From NCBI GenBank assembly GCA_036003365.1, contig DASYSL010000094.1, positions 1 through 5,353 of the forward strand: DNA of 5,353 nucleotides. Reading direction: 5' to 3'. The notes beneath the pieces were generated by a model. It saw nothing but the letters and a program-made list of their open reading frames with translations, was not told the origin of the DNA and did no database searches. Position 1 is the stretch's first letter. Each line of letters starts with the position of its first letter. The position numbers and the translations under genes were made by a program. This document shows, in pieces, positions 1 to 5,353 of this stretch. This DNA is from DASYSL01 sp036003365 (GTDB taxonomy: Bacteria > Eisenbacteria > RBG-16-71-46 > DASYSL01).

Positions 1-67
1 GGTGAACGCCGTCGCGCGTAGCCTCTATCGACCCTCAATGCACGTTGACGTGCGCTTGTGAAACAAG
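1..67. other. Short non-annotated left edge downstream of the nagB-lmbE fusion
   Basis: These bases follow the stop codon of the minus-strand fusion gene. Two plus-strand frames enter open from the window edge and stop at 19-21 and 59-61, so the tail of a convergent gene could end here. The stretch is too short to support that. I see no recognisable coding signature or RNA gene. Confidence 0.4.
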
Positions 68-72
68 TCACA
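38..72 (-). terminator. Two small adjacent hairpins at the 3' end of the operon, possible weak terminator
   Basis: Two short perfect stems sit side by side directly after the TGA stop (70-68). CTTGT (55-59) pairs with ACAAG (63-67) around a 3-base loop. GCACG (40-44) pairs with CGTGC (49-53) around TTGA. An alternative stem, TGTGA (57-61) with TCACA (68-72), overlaps the stop. Neither is followed by a T-run on the minus strand, so a classical intrinsic terminator is not shown. The position at the end of a three-gene operon is the main argument. Confidence 0.25.
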
Positions 73-1903
73 GGGGCGGTGCCGCCCGGACCAACGCCTC
101 CATCGCGAAGTACTCGGGCAAGCCGAGCTGGTCGAGTGTGCGCGCGGTGCCTTGGTTGCGCTCCTCGACGCGCTGCCAGAACTCGCGCTCGTCCAAGCCC
201 GGGAAGGGGGCGCGGTCCTTCTGCGACTGGTGCTTGAAGATGGCGCTGATCTTCAGGCGCAGCTCTTCCTCCGACAGGGGAATCAAGAGATCGGCCTGCG
301 CCACCGACCATTCCTGCCACGCGCCGCGATAGAGCCACGTCTCGGGCCGGGTACCGCTGTAGCGCGCGAGTGCCGCGTCGATCGCTTCCTTGCACAGACG
401 ATGCGTGCCGTGCGGGTCGGAAAGATCTCCGGCCACGAGGATGAGCTCCGGCCGACGCTCTTCCAGGAGAGCCAGCACGACCTCGACGTCGCGCTCGCCG
501 ATCGGATTCTTCTGCACGAGCCCCGTCTCGTAGAACGGTAAGTTGAGGAAGCGCGCCTGCTCGGCGCGCATGCCCAAAGTCTCGAGCGCCGAGACGGCCT
601 CGGTTTCGCGAATGCGGCGCTTCAAGAGCCGCACTTGCGGTGAATCCGGGTCACCCGGCCCCTTGCGCGCCAGCGCCTCCTGGACTGAGCGGATCCAGCT
701 CTCCAGCTTCGCGCTCTTGAAGCCGAAGTCCTCTCCGGTACGCCGCAAGAATCCCAAGTAGCGTCGCACCTCGTGATCGAACACCGCCAGGTCGCCCGAC
801 GTCTGATAGGCCACCACGATGTCGTTTTCGTTCTGGAAGAGCTTCGACAGGATGCCGCCGGCCGAGATGACATCGTCGTCGGGATGCGGCGAGAACACGA
901 TCACGCGCGTGCCGCGCGGCAGCTTGCTCTTGCCGCGCACCTTCTCAGTGAGCGCGTTGAACACGAGGCCGTTCAAGGTCGCCGCCGAGCCATGACGCGT
1001 GAGCAAGGCGCTCAGGCCGTGATCGCGATAGTCGGCGTCCTCGAGCTTGAGAATGGACTTGTGCAACGTGAGCCCGAGCCAAACCACGGCTTCGATCTCC
1101 TGGGCGCGCGTCCACTCGATCTCGTGCACGAGCCAAGGCGTCTTGACGCGCGTCAGCTCGGCCGCCGCGGCGCCGTCGAGATAGACCGTGGTGTGCGGAT
1201 GGCGCTGCAGGTAGGTGGCGGCGATGGAGCGATCGATCTCGCCCTCGACGGCGCGGCGCACCACGGCGGCCTTGTGCTCGCCCGTGGCGACGAGCGCGAT
1301 CTCGCGCGCTTCGAGGATGGTGGCCACGCCCATGGTGATGGCTTCGGCCGGCACGTTCTCGGCGCCGAAGAAATCGGCGGCGGCGGCGCGGCGCGTGATC
1401 GTGTCGAGCGTCACCAAGCGCGTGCGCGACTCGAGGCTCGACCCTGGCTCGTTGAAGCCGATGTGCCCGGTTTGACCGATGCCCAGGATCTGGAAGTCGA
1501 TCCCGCCCGCGGCGGCGATCGCGCGTTCGTACTCGCGGCAATGCTCGGCCACCTCCCCGCGTGGCAAGTCGCCGCGCGGAATGTGCACGCGCCTGGGATC
1601 GACGTTCACATGATCGAACAAGTGCTCGGCCATGAAGCGGTGGTAGCTCTGCAGCCGCTCCGGGTTCATCGGGTAGTACTCGTCGAGATTGAAGGTAGTG
1701 ACGCGCGCGAAGTCGAGCCCATCCTGCTTGTGCATGCGGACGAGCTCGCGATAGATGCCGATGGGCGTCGATCCGGTCGCCAATCCCAGCACGGCCGCGG
1801 GACGCGCGCGCACCAGCTCGGCCATGCGCACGGCGATGCCGCGCGCAATCTCGTCGTAAGTCTCGGCGATGACGACTGGCAGCCGCTCGCGTCCCTCAGC
1901 CAA
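68..1903 (-). CDS. nagB: Glucosamine-6-phosphate deaminase fused to LmbE/PIG-L-type deacetylase
   Basis: A 611-residue two-domain cytoplasmic enzyme. Residues about 8-260 are NagB-type: GSTPIGIY (44-51) is the sugar-phosphate loop, NLDEYYP holds Asp74 (E. coli Asp72), and GHIGFNEPGSSL (146-157) holds His147 and Glu152 (E. coli His143 and Glu148). NagB converts glucosamine-6-phosphate to fructose-6-phosphate and ammonia. The position of E. coli Asp141 is Thr145 here; as I recall, the fused family commonly has TGH. After a linker, residues about 333-505 are LmbE/PIG-L: PHPDDD (339-344) and DPHGTH (496-501) supply the likely Zn ligands His340, Asp343 and His501. This family hydrolyses N-acetyl groups from GlcNAc-type sugars, so the fusion may do deacetylation and deamination in one chain (inference). 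The start is TTG at 1903, supported by GGAG (1912-1915) eight bases upstream. It overlaps the methyltransferase end by 8 bases. It is the last gene of the operon. Confidence 0.9.
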   Translation of the reverse strand: MAEGRERLPVVIAETYDEIARGIAVRMAELVRARPAAVLGLATGSTPIGIYRELVRMHKQDGLDFARVTTFNLDEYYPMNPERLQSYHRFMAEHLFDHVNVDPRRVHIPRGDLPRGEVAEHCREYERAIAAAGGIDFQILGIGQTGHIGFNEPGSSLESRTRLVTLDTITRRAAAADFFGAENVPAEAITMGVATILEAREIALVATGEHKAAVVRRAVEGEIDRSIAATYLQRHPHTTVYLDGAAAAELTRVKTPWLVHEIEWTRAQEIEAVVWLGLTLHKSILKLEDADYRDHGLSALLTRHGSAATLNGLVFNALTEKVRGKSKLPRGTRVIVFSPHPDDDVISAGGILSKLFQNENDIVVAYQTSGDLAVFDHEVRRYLGFLRRTGEDFGFKSAKLESWIRSVQEALARKGPGDPDSPQVRLLKRRIRETEAVSALETLGMRAEQARFLNLPFYETGLVQKNPIGERDVEVVLALLEERRPELILVAGDLSDPHGTHRLCKEAIDAALARYSGTRPETWLYRGAWQEWSVAQADLLIPLSEEELRLKISAIFKHQSQKDRAPFPGLDEREFWQRVEERNQGTARTLDQLGLPEYFAMEALVRAAPPL

Positions 1904-2717
1904 GCTTTCGGCTCCAGACGCCGAACATGAGCGGCATCATGAAGATGGCCTGGCGGCTCACCACGTCGCGTCGCAGGCGGTCTTCCAGCGTATCGATGTC
2001 CACGGCGCCGGGATCGAGTCCGGAGGCCTTCTGCAGCATAGGCAGAAGGCTCCGGAAGGTCTGGACGAGCAGCTCGTATCCCGGCCAATCCTCGCCCCCT
2101 CCGGCCGCGGCCTCGATCATGAGCTGCGGCGTGGGCAGCCCGGCGGCCTCGTAGGCGGCGAGCATCTTGCTGCCCATCATCATCTCCGCGCCCGGCGTGG
2201 CGCGCATGCCCATCCACTCCTGGAGCTGGCGCGACAAGTCGGAAACCGGCATCGAGGTGGGCGGATACGTCATGTCGAGCTCATGAAACGCCACCAGGCC
2301 GCCCACGCGCAGGAACTTCATGAGATGGCGCAGCACCGCCGCAGCGTCTTTCTGATACATGAGCACGAAGCGGCCGACGATGGCGTCGAACACGACCGGG
2401 GTTTCGAACGCCATGAACTCGGCACTCTGGAAGCCGATGTTGGTCCAGCCCGCGAGGTCGACACGCTCGCGCGCCGTGGCGAGGATATCGGCGTTCATGT
2501 CGATGCCGAGCACGAGCCCGCTCGGCCCCACGAGATCGGCGGCCAGGAGCGCCACGTCACCCGCACCGCTGCCGATGTCGAGCACCTTCATCCCGGGCCC
2601 CAGGCCCGCGGTCTCGAAGAAGCGACGCGTCAACGGTCCGTACACCTGATGCTGCAGCATGAGCCGCCGGGTTTCGGCTTGCGTGCGGCCCATCGCGTAG
2701 GTGTCGCGCTCGCTCAT
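1896..2717 (-). CDS. Class I SAM-dependent methyltransferase, UbiE/COQ5-like
   Basis: A 273-residue soluble protein with a Rossmann-type methyltransferase core. Motif I is VLDIGSGAGDVA (45-56), which binds SAM. The acidic residue at the end of strand 2 is Asp73 in VLGIDMN (69-75). Motif IV is around FDAIVGRFVLMY (110-121). LRVGGLVAFHE (136-146) is the usual post-motif IV strand. It should transfer a methyl group from SAM to a small molecule or protein, but the substrate cannot be read from sequence. The C-terminal third (about 150-273) is Met-rich and helical and probably forms the substrate lid. The ATG start shares ATGA with the stop of the upstream DinB-like gene. GAGG lies 11 bases before it, so translation is probably coupled. 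Arsenite, ubiquinone or natural-product methyltransferase roles are possible; nothing favours one. Confidence 0.88.
   Translation of the reverse strand: MSERDTYAMGRTQAETRRLMLQHQVYGPLTRRFFETAGLGPGMKVLDIGSGAGDVALLAADLVGPSGLVLGIDMNADILATARERVDLAGWTNIGFQSAEFMAFETPVVFDAIVGRFVLMYQKDAAAVLRHLMKFLRVGGLVAFHELDMTYPPTSMPVSDLSRQLQEWMGMRATPGAEMMMGSKMLAAYEAAGLPTPQLMIEAAAGGGEDWPGYELLVQTFRSLLPMLQKASGLDPGAVDIDTLEDRLRRDVVSRQAIFMMPLMFGVWSRKLG
1912..1915 (-). promoter_or_regulatory. Shine-Dalgarno supporting the TTG start of the nagB-lmbE fusion
   Basis: GGAG on the minus strand ends 8 bases before the TTG at 1903, inside the last codons of the methyltransferase gene. It supports the unusual TTG start. Together with the 8-base overlap it points to coupled translation. 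Confidence 0.65.
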
Positions 2718-3175
2718 GACTCGAGCATCCTCTCCAGCTGCCGGCGATGACGCATGGGATGCACGACCGCGTGCTCGAGCATCTGCTCGATCGAGTGCGG
2801 CTCGCCCCAGCGGCTCACGTACTGCGTCGGGCCGAGCTGCTCGTTGGTGAGGAGCGCGCCGTGCTTTTCCCAGCCGGCCAGCGTGTCGGCCTGGAACTGG
2901 TCGAGCGCCGGCACGATGACTTCCGCGTCACGGATGCGCGGCAGGCCCTCGATGGGCTTCTCGAGCATCTCCCAGATCCACAGCATGTAACTGCGCGCCG
3001 CGCCCTGCACGTGGGCGACGAGACGCTCCGCGCTCTCGTAGTCGGCGTCGCCGCGCGCCTCGGGCATGGGCTTGCCCGAGGCTTTGAAGCGCCGCCACAC
3101 CTCCATGAATCTACGTAGTTCTACGGAGTGCAATTCCACGAGGCTTGCTACCGCACGACTTTGGAACTCCGCCAT
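2714..3175 (-). CDS. DinB/YfiT superfamily metal-binding four-helix protein
   Basis: A 153-residue protein of normal DinB length. The family is a four-helix bundle holding a divalent metal with three histidines. Here the likely ligands are His55 in HVQGAARSYM, plus His139 and His143 in the C-terminal HPMRHRRQL segment, which matches the family's HxxxHRxQ motif. DinB proteins include thiol-dependent S-transferases (bacillithiol, mycothiol) and many of unknown function, so no substrate is assigned. I place the start at the ATG at 3175 because AGGAGG (3183-3188) lies 7 bases upstream. A GTG at 3193 would add six residues but would place that Shine-Dalgarno inside the gene. It is first in the operon, with its stop overlapping the methyltransferase start by 4 bases. 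The first ~70 bases look less GC-rich than the rest. Confidence 0.8.
   Translation of the reverse strand: MAEFQSRAVASLVELHSVELRRFMEVWRRFKASGKPMPEARGDADYESAERLVAHVQGAARSYMLWIWEMLEKPIEGLPRIRDAEVIVPALDQFQADTLAGWEKHGALLTNEQLGPTQYVSRWGEPHSIEQMLEHAVVHPMRHRRQLERMLES
3057..3082. repeat. Perfect 10-bp inverted repeat inside the DinB-like gene
   Basis: GCCTCGGGCA (3057-3066) and TGCCCGAGGC (3073-3082) are exact reverse complements around a 6-base loop. In the DinB-like mRNA this stem would form about 90-120 bases after the start codon. It may be a by-product of GC-rich codons, but a stem this long could slow ribosomes or RNA decay. Confidence 0.5.
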
Positions 3176-3182
3176 CGAGCGA

Positions 3183-3188
3183 CCTCCT
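3183..3188 (-). promoter_or_regulatory. Perfect Shine-Dalgarno that fixes the DinB-like start
   Basis: AGGAGG on the minus strand, 7 bases before the ATG at 3175. It is the strongest ribosome binding site in the window. It decides the start in favour of the internal ATG over the GTG at 3193. Confidence 0.85.
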
Positions 3189-3277
3189 GGCACGAGATTG
3201 GCCGGTGAAGACGATTTGACGTGATTTTCTGCCAGAGACGCTAAAGCCGCGATGCGTTTTCGGCGATAGCTAGACTA

Positions 3278-3308
3278 AGCCTCGCTGTCCGCGTTGGAAA
3301 GCGAGGCT
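3278..3308. promoter_or_regulatory. Perfect 9-bp inverted repeat, operator-like or leader hairpin
   Basis: AGCCTCGCT (3278-3286) and AGCGAGGCT (3300-3308) are exact reverse complements. Inside, TCC (3288-3290) pairs with GGA (3296-3298) after one G-A mismatch, leaving a GCGTT loop, so the RNA would fold well. CTA (3275-3277) and TAG (3315-3317) could extend it across a bulge. Arm centres are 22 bp apart, about two helical turns, which would also suit a dimeric repressor or activator. It ends 25 bases before the TTG start of the PilB-like gene. No T-run follows on either strand, so a terminator is less likely. Confidence 0.55.
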
Positions 3309-3333
3309 CTTCCTTAGGCGCGGGGGGCGTCTC

Positions 3334-4917
3334 TTGAGCGGCAGAGCCCAGCCCAAAACCCATTACCTGACCAGCGCCCTCGTCGAGGCCGGCGTGCTCG
3401 ACGAGACGCAGATCGAGCAGGCGCTCGCGCGTCAGCGTGAGACCGGCCGCCGCATCGGCGAAACCCTGGTCGAGATGGGGATCGCGAGCGAAGAGGACAT
3501 CGCGTGGGCGCTGGCGCGCCAGCTCGACCTCACCTTCGTCGACGTGCGTGCCGAGTCGCTCGACTTCGATCTGGTGCGCGGCTTGCCGTACGCGCTCCTG
3601 CGCCGCATGCAGGCCATGCCGCTCGTGCAGGTGGATCGCGAGCTGACCGTGGCGTTCTCGGATCCCACGGACGCGGCGGCCGTCGCCGAGCTGGAAACCG
3701 AGAGCGGCTGTCACGTCACCGCCGCCGTCGCGACCGCGAGCCAGATCGCCGCCGCCTTGGACGCCGTCTTCGGCGTCAAGCGCGAGGAGCGCCGCGCGCC
3801 CGCCGCCGCGGAAGCGCCCCGCGGTGGCAAGGCTTCCCCCGTCCGCCACGACGTGCTGTGGGACCGCTCCGGTCTCATGTTCCTGCAGTTCCACGTCACC
3901 ACGGCCTCGGCGCAGGGCGCGAGCGAGATCCACTTCGTGCCCCACGCGGGCCAGCTCTCGGTGCTTTACCGCGTGGGCTCCGATCTCATGCCCATGGCGG
4001 TCGAATCGGCGGAGCAGGGGCCCGTCCTCATGGCGCGCATCCAGGCGCAAGGCGGCCCGCACCTTTTCGACGATCGCGTGCACGCGCGCGGGCGCATCGT
4101 GTGCCCGACACCGACCGGCGAGATGATGCTCGAAGTCTCGATCGCCCGCGGTGTCGACGGCGAAGCGTTCACGCTCTTCCTCGGACCGCGCGGATCGAGC
4201 GCGCCCGATCTCGACGCTCTGGGCATGGACGCCATCGAAGCCGGACGCCTGCGCAACGTGCTCGATCAACCGGCCGGGCTCGTGTTGATCACGGGCCCCA
4301 GGCGCTCCGGCGGCTCCACCACGCTCGCCGCTTTGGCCGGCGCGTGCGATTCGGAGCGCCGCCGCGTGCTCTTCGTGGAGACGCGGCCGGGGGCTCCGGT
4401 CACGGGCGCCACGCGCATCGTGGCCGAGCCCGACCAGGTGCGCGCCGGCTGGCGCGATCTCGCTGTGGGTCAGGCCGCCGACGTGCTCGCCTTGGACGAC
4501 GTCCTGGAAGGCGATGCCGTGTGTGAGCTGCTCTCGCCCGCCGCCTCGGGCCGCCTACTCTTGGTACGCACGGACTGGCAGGACACGTTCCCGCTCCTCG
4601 GCCGTCTCTTGGCCGAGCGCGAGAGCCGCATGCTGCTACCGCTTCGCCTGCACGCGATCATCCAGCAGCGTCTCGTGCGCCGCGATCCGCGCACGCGCTC
4701 CGGCGAGCGCACGGTGTTCCCGACTGGTATTCAGGCCGCCTTCGAAATCCTCTTCCTGAGTGACGCCATGCGCCAGGCGATTCGCGACGGCGCTCCCCTG
4801 GAGCGACTCCGCGAGCTCGCGGTGGCCGATGGTTACCGTCCCCTGGCCGACGAGCTCAAGCGTCGCGTCACCGAAGGCACGGTGTCGCGCGTCGAAGCCT
4901 CGCGGGCGCTCTCCTAG
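3334..4917 (+). CDS. GspE/PilB-family protein with MshEN domain and degenerate ATPase site
   Basis: A 527-residue cytoplasmic relative of type II secretion/type IV pilus assembly ATPases. Residues about 10-146 form a GspE N-terminal (MshEN) domain: RIGETLVEMGIASEEDIAWA (40-59, running on to Gln63) fits the c-di-GMP-type 24-residue motif, while the preceding copy (11-34) has YLT where RLG is usual. After an Ala/Arg-rich linker (148-170), ASEIHFVP (197-204) matches the family's ASDIHIEP. The Walker A region reads GPRRSGGSTT (321-330) instead of GPTGSGKTTT, so the lysine is Gly327. The Asp-box region is FVETRPGAP and Walker B is DVLALDDVLEG. The His box is replaced by LLVRTDW, and the usual four-cysteine zinc site after QQRLVRR is absent. 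Length is near normal with no frameshift, so it looks like a maintained pseudo-ATPase, not a dead gene. TTG is the only start downstream of the in-frame stop at 3271; a G-run (3322-3327) lies upstream of it. Expected partners are pilus machinery and PilT. Confidence 0.82.
   Translation: MSGRAQPKTHYLTSALVEAGVLDETQIEQALARQRETGRRIGETLVEMGIASEEDIAWALARQLDLTFVDVRAESLDFDLVRGLPYALLRRMQAMPLVQVDRELTVAFSDPTDAAAVAELETESGCHVTAAVATASQIAAALDAVFGVKREERRAPAAAEAPRGGKASPVRHDVLWDRSGLMFLQFHVTTASAQGASEIHFVPHAGQLSVLYRVGSDLMPMAVESAEQGPVLMARIQAQGGPHLFDDRVHARGRIVCPTPTGEMMLEVSIARGVDGEAFTLFLGPRGSSAPDLDALGMDAIEAGRLRNVLDQPAGLVLITGPRRSGGSTTLAALAGACDSERRRVLFVETRPGAPVTGATRIVAEPDQVRAGWRDLAVGQAADVLALDDVLEGDAVCELLSPAASGRLLLVRTDWQDTFPLLGRLLAERESRMLLPLRLHAIIQQRLVRRDPRTRSGERTVFPTGIQAAFEILFLSDAMRQAIRDGAPLERLRELAVADGYRPLADELKRRVTEGTVSRVEASRALS
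4294..4323 (+). other. Degenerate Walker A (P-loop) of the PilB-like protein
   Basis: The codons read Gly-Pro-Arg-Arg-Ser-Gly-Gly-Ser-Thr-Thr. The flanking LVLIT and the TTLAAL helix match active family members, so the alignment is secure. The lysine that contacts the beta and gamma phosphates is GGC (Gly327, bases 4312-4314). The intact counterpart in the neighbouring pilT reads GPTGSGKSTT (5319-5348). Confidence 0.85.
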
Positions 4918-4919
4918 GA
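4916..4919 (+). promoter_or_regulatory. Shine-Dalgarno of pilT overlapping the preceding stop codon
   Basis: AGGA starts within the TAG stop of the PilB-like gene and lies 6 bases before the GTG start of pilT. A ribosome finishing the first gene would sit on this site, so the two proteins are probably made by coupled translation in a fixed ratio. Confidence 0.7.
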
Positions 4920-4925
4920 AACGGC

Positions 4926-5353
4926 GTGGCTCTCGACCTCACGACCCTGCTCGCCTTCGCCAAGGAGCAAGGCGCCTCCGACCTGCACATCTCGGCCGGG
5001 CAGCCGCCGCTCTTGCGTCTGCGCGGCCAGCTCGTGCGCTTGGAGATGCCGGCGCTCACCCGTGACGACGCGCGCGCCGCCATCTACGACATCCTGAACG
5101 ACGAGCAGAAGCGGGTCTTCGAGGAGCGCCGCGACATCGACTTCGCGCTCGACCTCCCCGGCGTGTCGCGCTTCCGCGCCAACATCATGGTGCAGGAGCG
5201 CGGGCTGGCCGCCGTCTTCCGCGTTATTCCCACGCAGATCAAGACGCTCGAAGAGCTGGGCATGCCGCCGGTGCTGAAGGAGCTGGCGTCGAAGGAGCGC
5301 GGGCTGGTGGTCATCACGGGGCCGACCGGCTCCGGCAAGTCGACCACGCTCGC
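4926..5353 (+). CDS. pilT: Type IV pilus retraction ATPase PilT, 5' part (cut by window end)
   Basis: The first 142 residues of a PilT-type hexameric ATPase that powers pilus retraction at the inner membrane. Seen here: ASDLHISAGQPP (17-28), the PilT N-terminal PAS-like domain signature; VSRFRAN and QERGLAAVFRVIP in the middle; ELGMPPVL; and an intact Walker A, GPTGSGKSTT, with Lys138 at 5337-5339. That is close to Lys136 of Pseudomonas PilT, so no N-terminal extension exists and the GTG start fits. The Asp box, Walker B, His box and the C-terminal AIRNLIRE motif would lie beyond the window. It starts 8 bases after the PilB-like stop. PilU or a PilT paralogue is possible, but ordinary PilT fits best. 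Confidence 0.92.
   Translation, partial: MALDLTTLLAFAKEQGASDLHISAGQPPLLRLRGQLVRLEMPALTRDDARAAIYDILNDEQKRVFEERRDIDFALDLPGVSRFRANIMVQERGLAAVFRVIPTQIKTLEELGMPPVLKELASKERGLVVITGPTGSGKSTTL

Larger units (their letters stand above)
3176..3333. promoter_or_regulatory. Divergent intergenic region between the DinB operon and the PilB-like/pilT operon
   Basis: Both operons read outward from these 158 bases, so promoters for both directions are expected here. The region is less GC-rich than the genes in its middle (about 3210-3280). On the plus strand TTGACG (3216-3221) resembles a -35 box, but the best box at 17-19 bases is only GCTAAA/CTAAAG. TAGACT (3271-3276) resembles a -10 without a good -35. On the minus strand TTTCCA, 17 bases, TAGTCT is an equally weak pairing that runs through the inverted repeat. 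I cannot assign a promoter firmly. No tRNA or small gene is visible. Confidence 0.5.

Noticed and set aside
773..1930. Long plus-strand open frame (385 codons) opposite the nagB-lmbE fusion
   Set aside because: It is antisense to a clearly recognised enzyme, rich in Arg/His/Ala/Gly without domain features, and typical of shadow frames in GC-rich DNA.
1869..2750. Plus-strand open frame (293 codons) opposite the methyltransferase
   Set aside because: It covers the antisense of a well-supported methyltransferase, has low-complexity His/Arg/Ala content and no recognisable motif.
3111..3125. Palindromes CTACGTAG and CGTAGTTCTACG
   Set aside because: Short, inside the DinB-like coding region, with no matching copies noticed elsewhere in the window; probably chance.
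3176..3193. GTG at 3193 as the start of the DinB-like gene
   Set aside because: The perfect AGGAGG at 3183-3188 would then lie inside the gene, while it is ideally spaced for the ATG at 3175.
3241..4269. Minus-strand open frame (342 codons) opposite the PilB-like gene
   Set aside because: It is antisense to a gene with a clear GspE/PilB relationship; composition is shadow-like and there is no good ribosome binding site.
4294..4323. Frameshift or sequencing error as the cause of the broken P-loop
   Set aside because: The reading frame stays in register with family landmarks before and after, and the Asp box, His box and zinc motif are also changed, so a local error does not explain it.
3504..4526. 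Plus-strand open frame (340 codons) in another frame of the PilB-like gene
   Set aside because: Extremely Arg/Ala-rich with no domain similarity; a frame-shifted reading of the real gene.
1..5353. CRISPR array, tRNA/rRNA, insertion sequence or attachment sites
   Set aside because: No spaced direct repeats, cloverleaf pattern, transposase or terminal repeats were seen; the window is nearly all ordinary coding sequence.

Overview
The window is GC-rich bacterial DNA, coding almost from end to end, with long antisense shadow frames and frequent TTG or GTG starts. The gene content suggests a Gram-negative, type IV pilus-bearing environmental bacterium. PilT-like motors, MshEN domains and NagB-LmbE fusions occur in several such phyla (for example Acidobacteriota, Gemmatimonadota, Myxococcota). 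I cannot place it more precisely from sequence alone.

Left part (about 68-3175, minus strand): a tightly packed three-gene operon. In transcription order it is a DinB-superfamily metal-binding helical protein, a class I SAM-dependent methyltransferase, and a 611-residue fusion of a NagB-type glucosamine-6-phosphate deaminase with a LmbE/PIG-L-type deacetylase. The first junction is a 4-base ATGA overlap and the second an 8-base overlap, so the genes are very probably translated in a coupled way. The fusion suggests amino-sugar catabolism or salvage. The roles of the DinB and methyltransferase partners are unknown.

Middle (3176-3333): a 158-base divergent intergenic region that must hold the start signals for both directions. 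Its most striking element is a perfect 9-bp inverted repeat (arms 3278-3286 and 3300-3308).

Right part (3334-5353, plus strand): a GspE/PilB-family protein with an N-terminal MshEN domain, followed 8 bases later by pilT, which is cut by the window end. The first protein has the fold-level landmarks of a type II secretion/type IV pilus ATPase. It lacks the Walker A lysine, the Asp box, the His box and the zinc tetracysteine, so it looks like a pseudo-ATPase. PilT beside it has an intact Walker A. This full-length degenerate motor subunit, coupled to an apparently active PilT, is the most unusual thing in the window.
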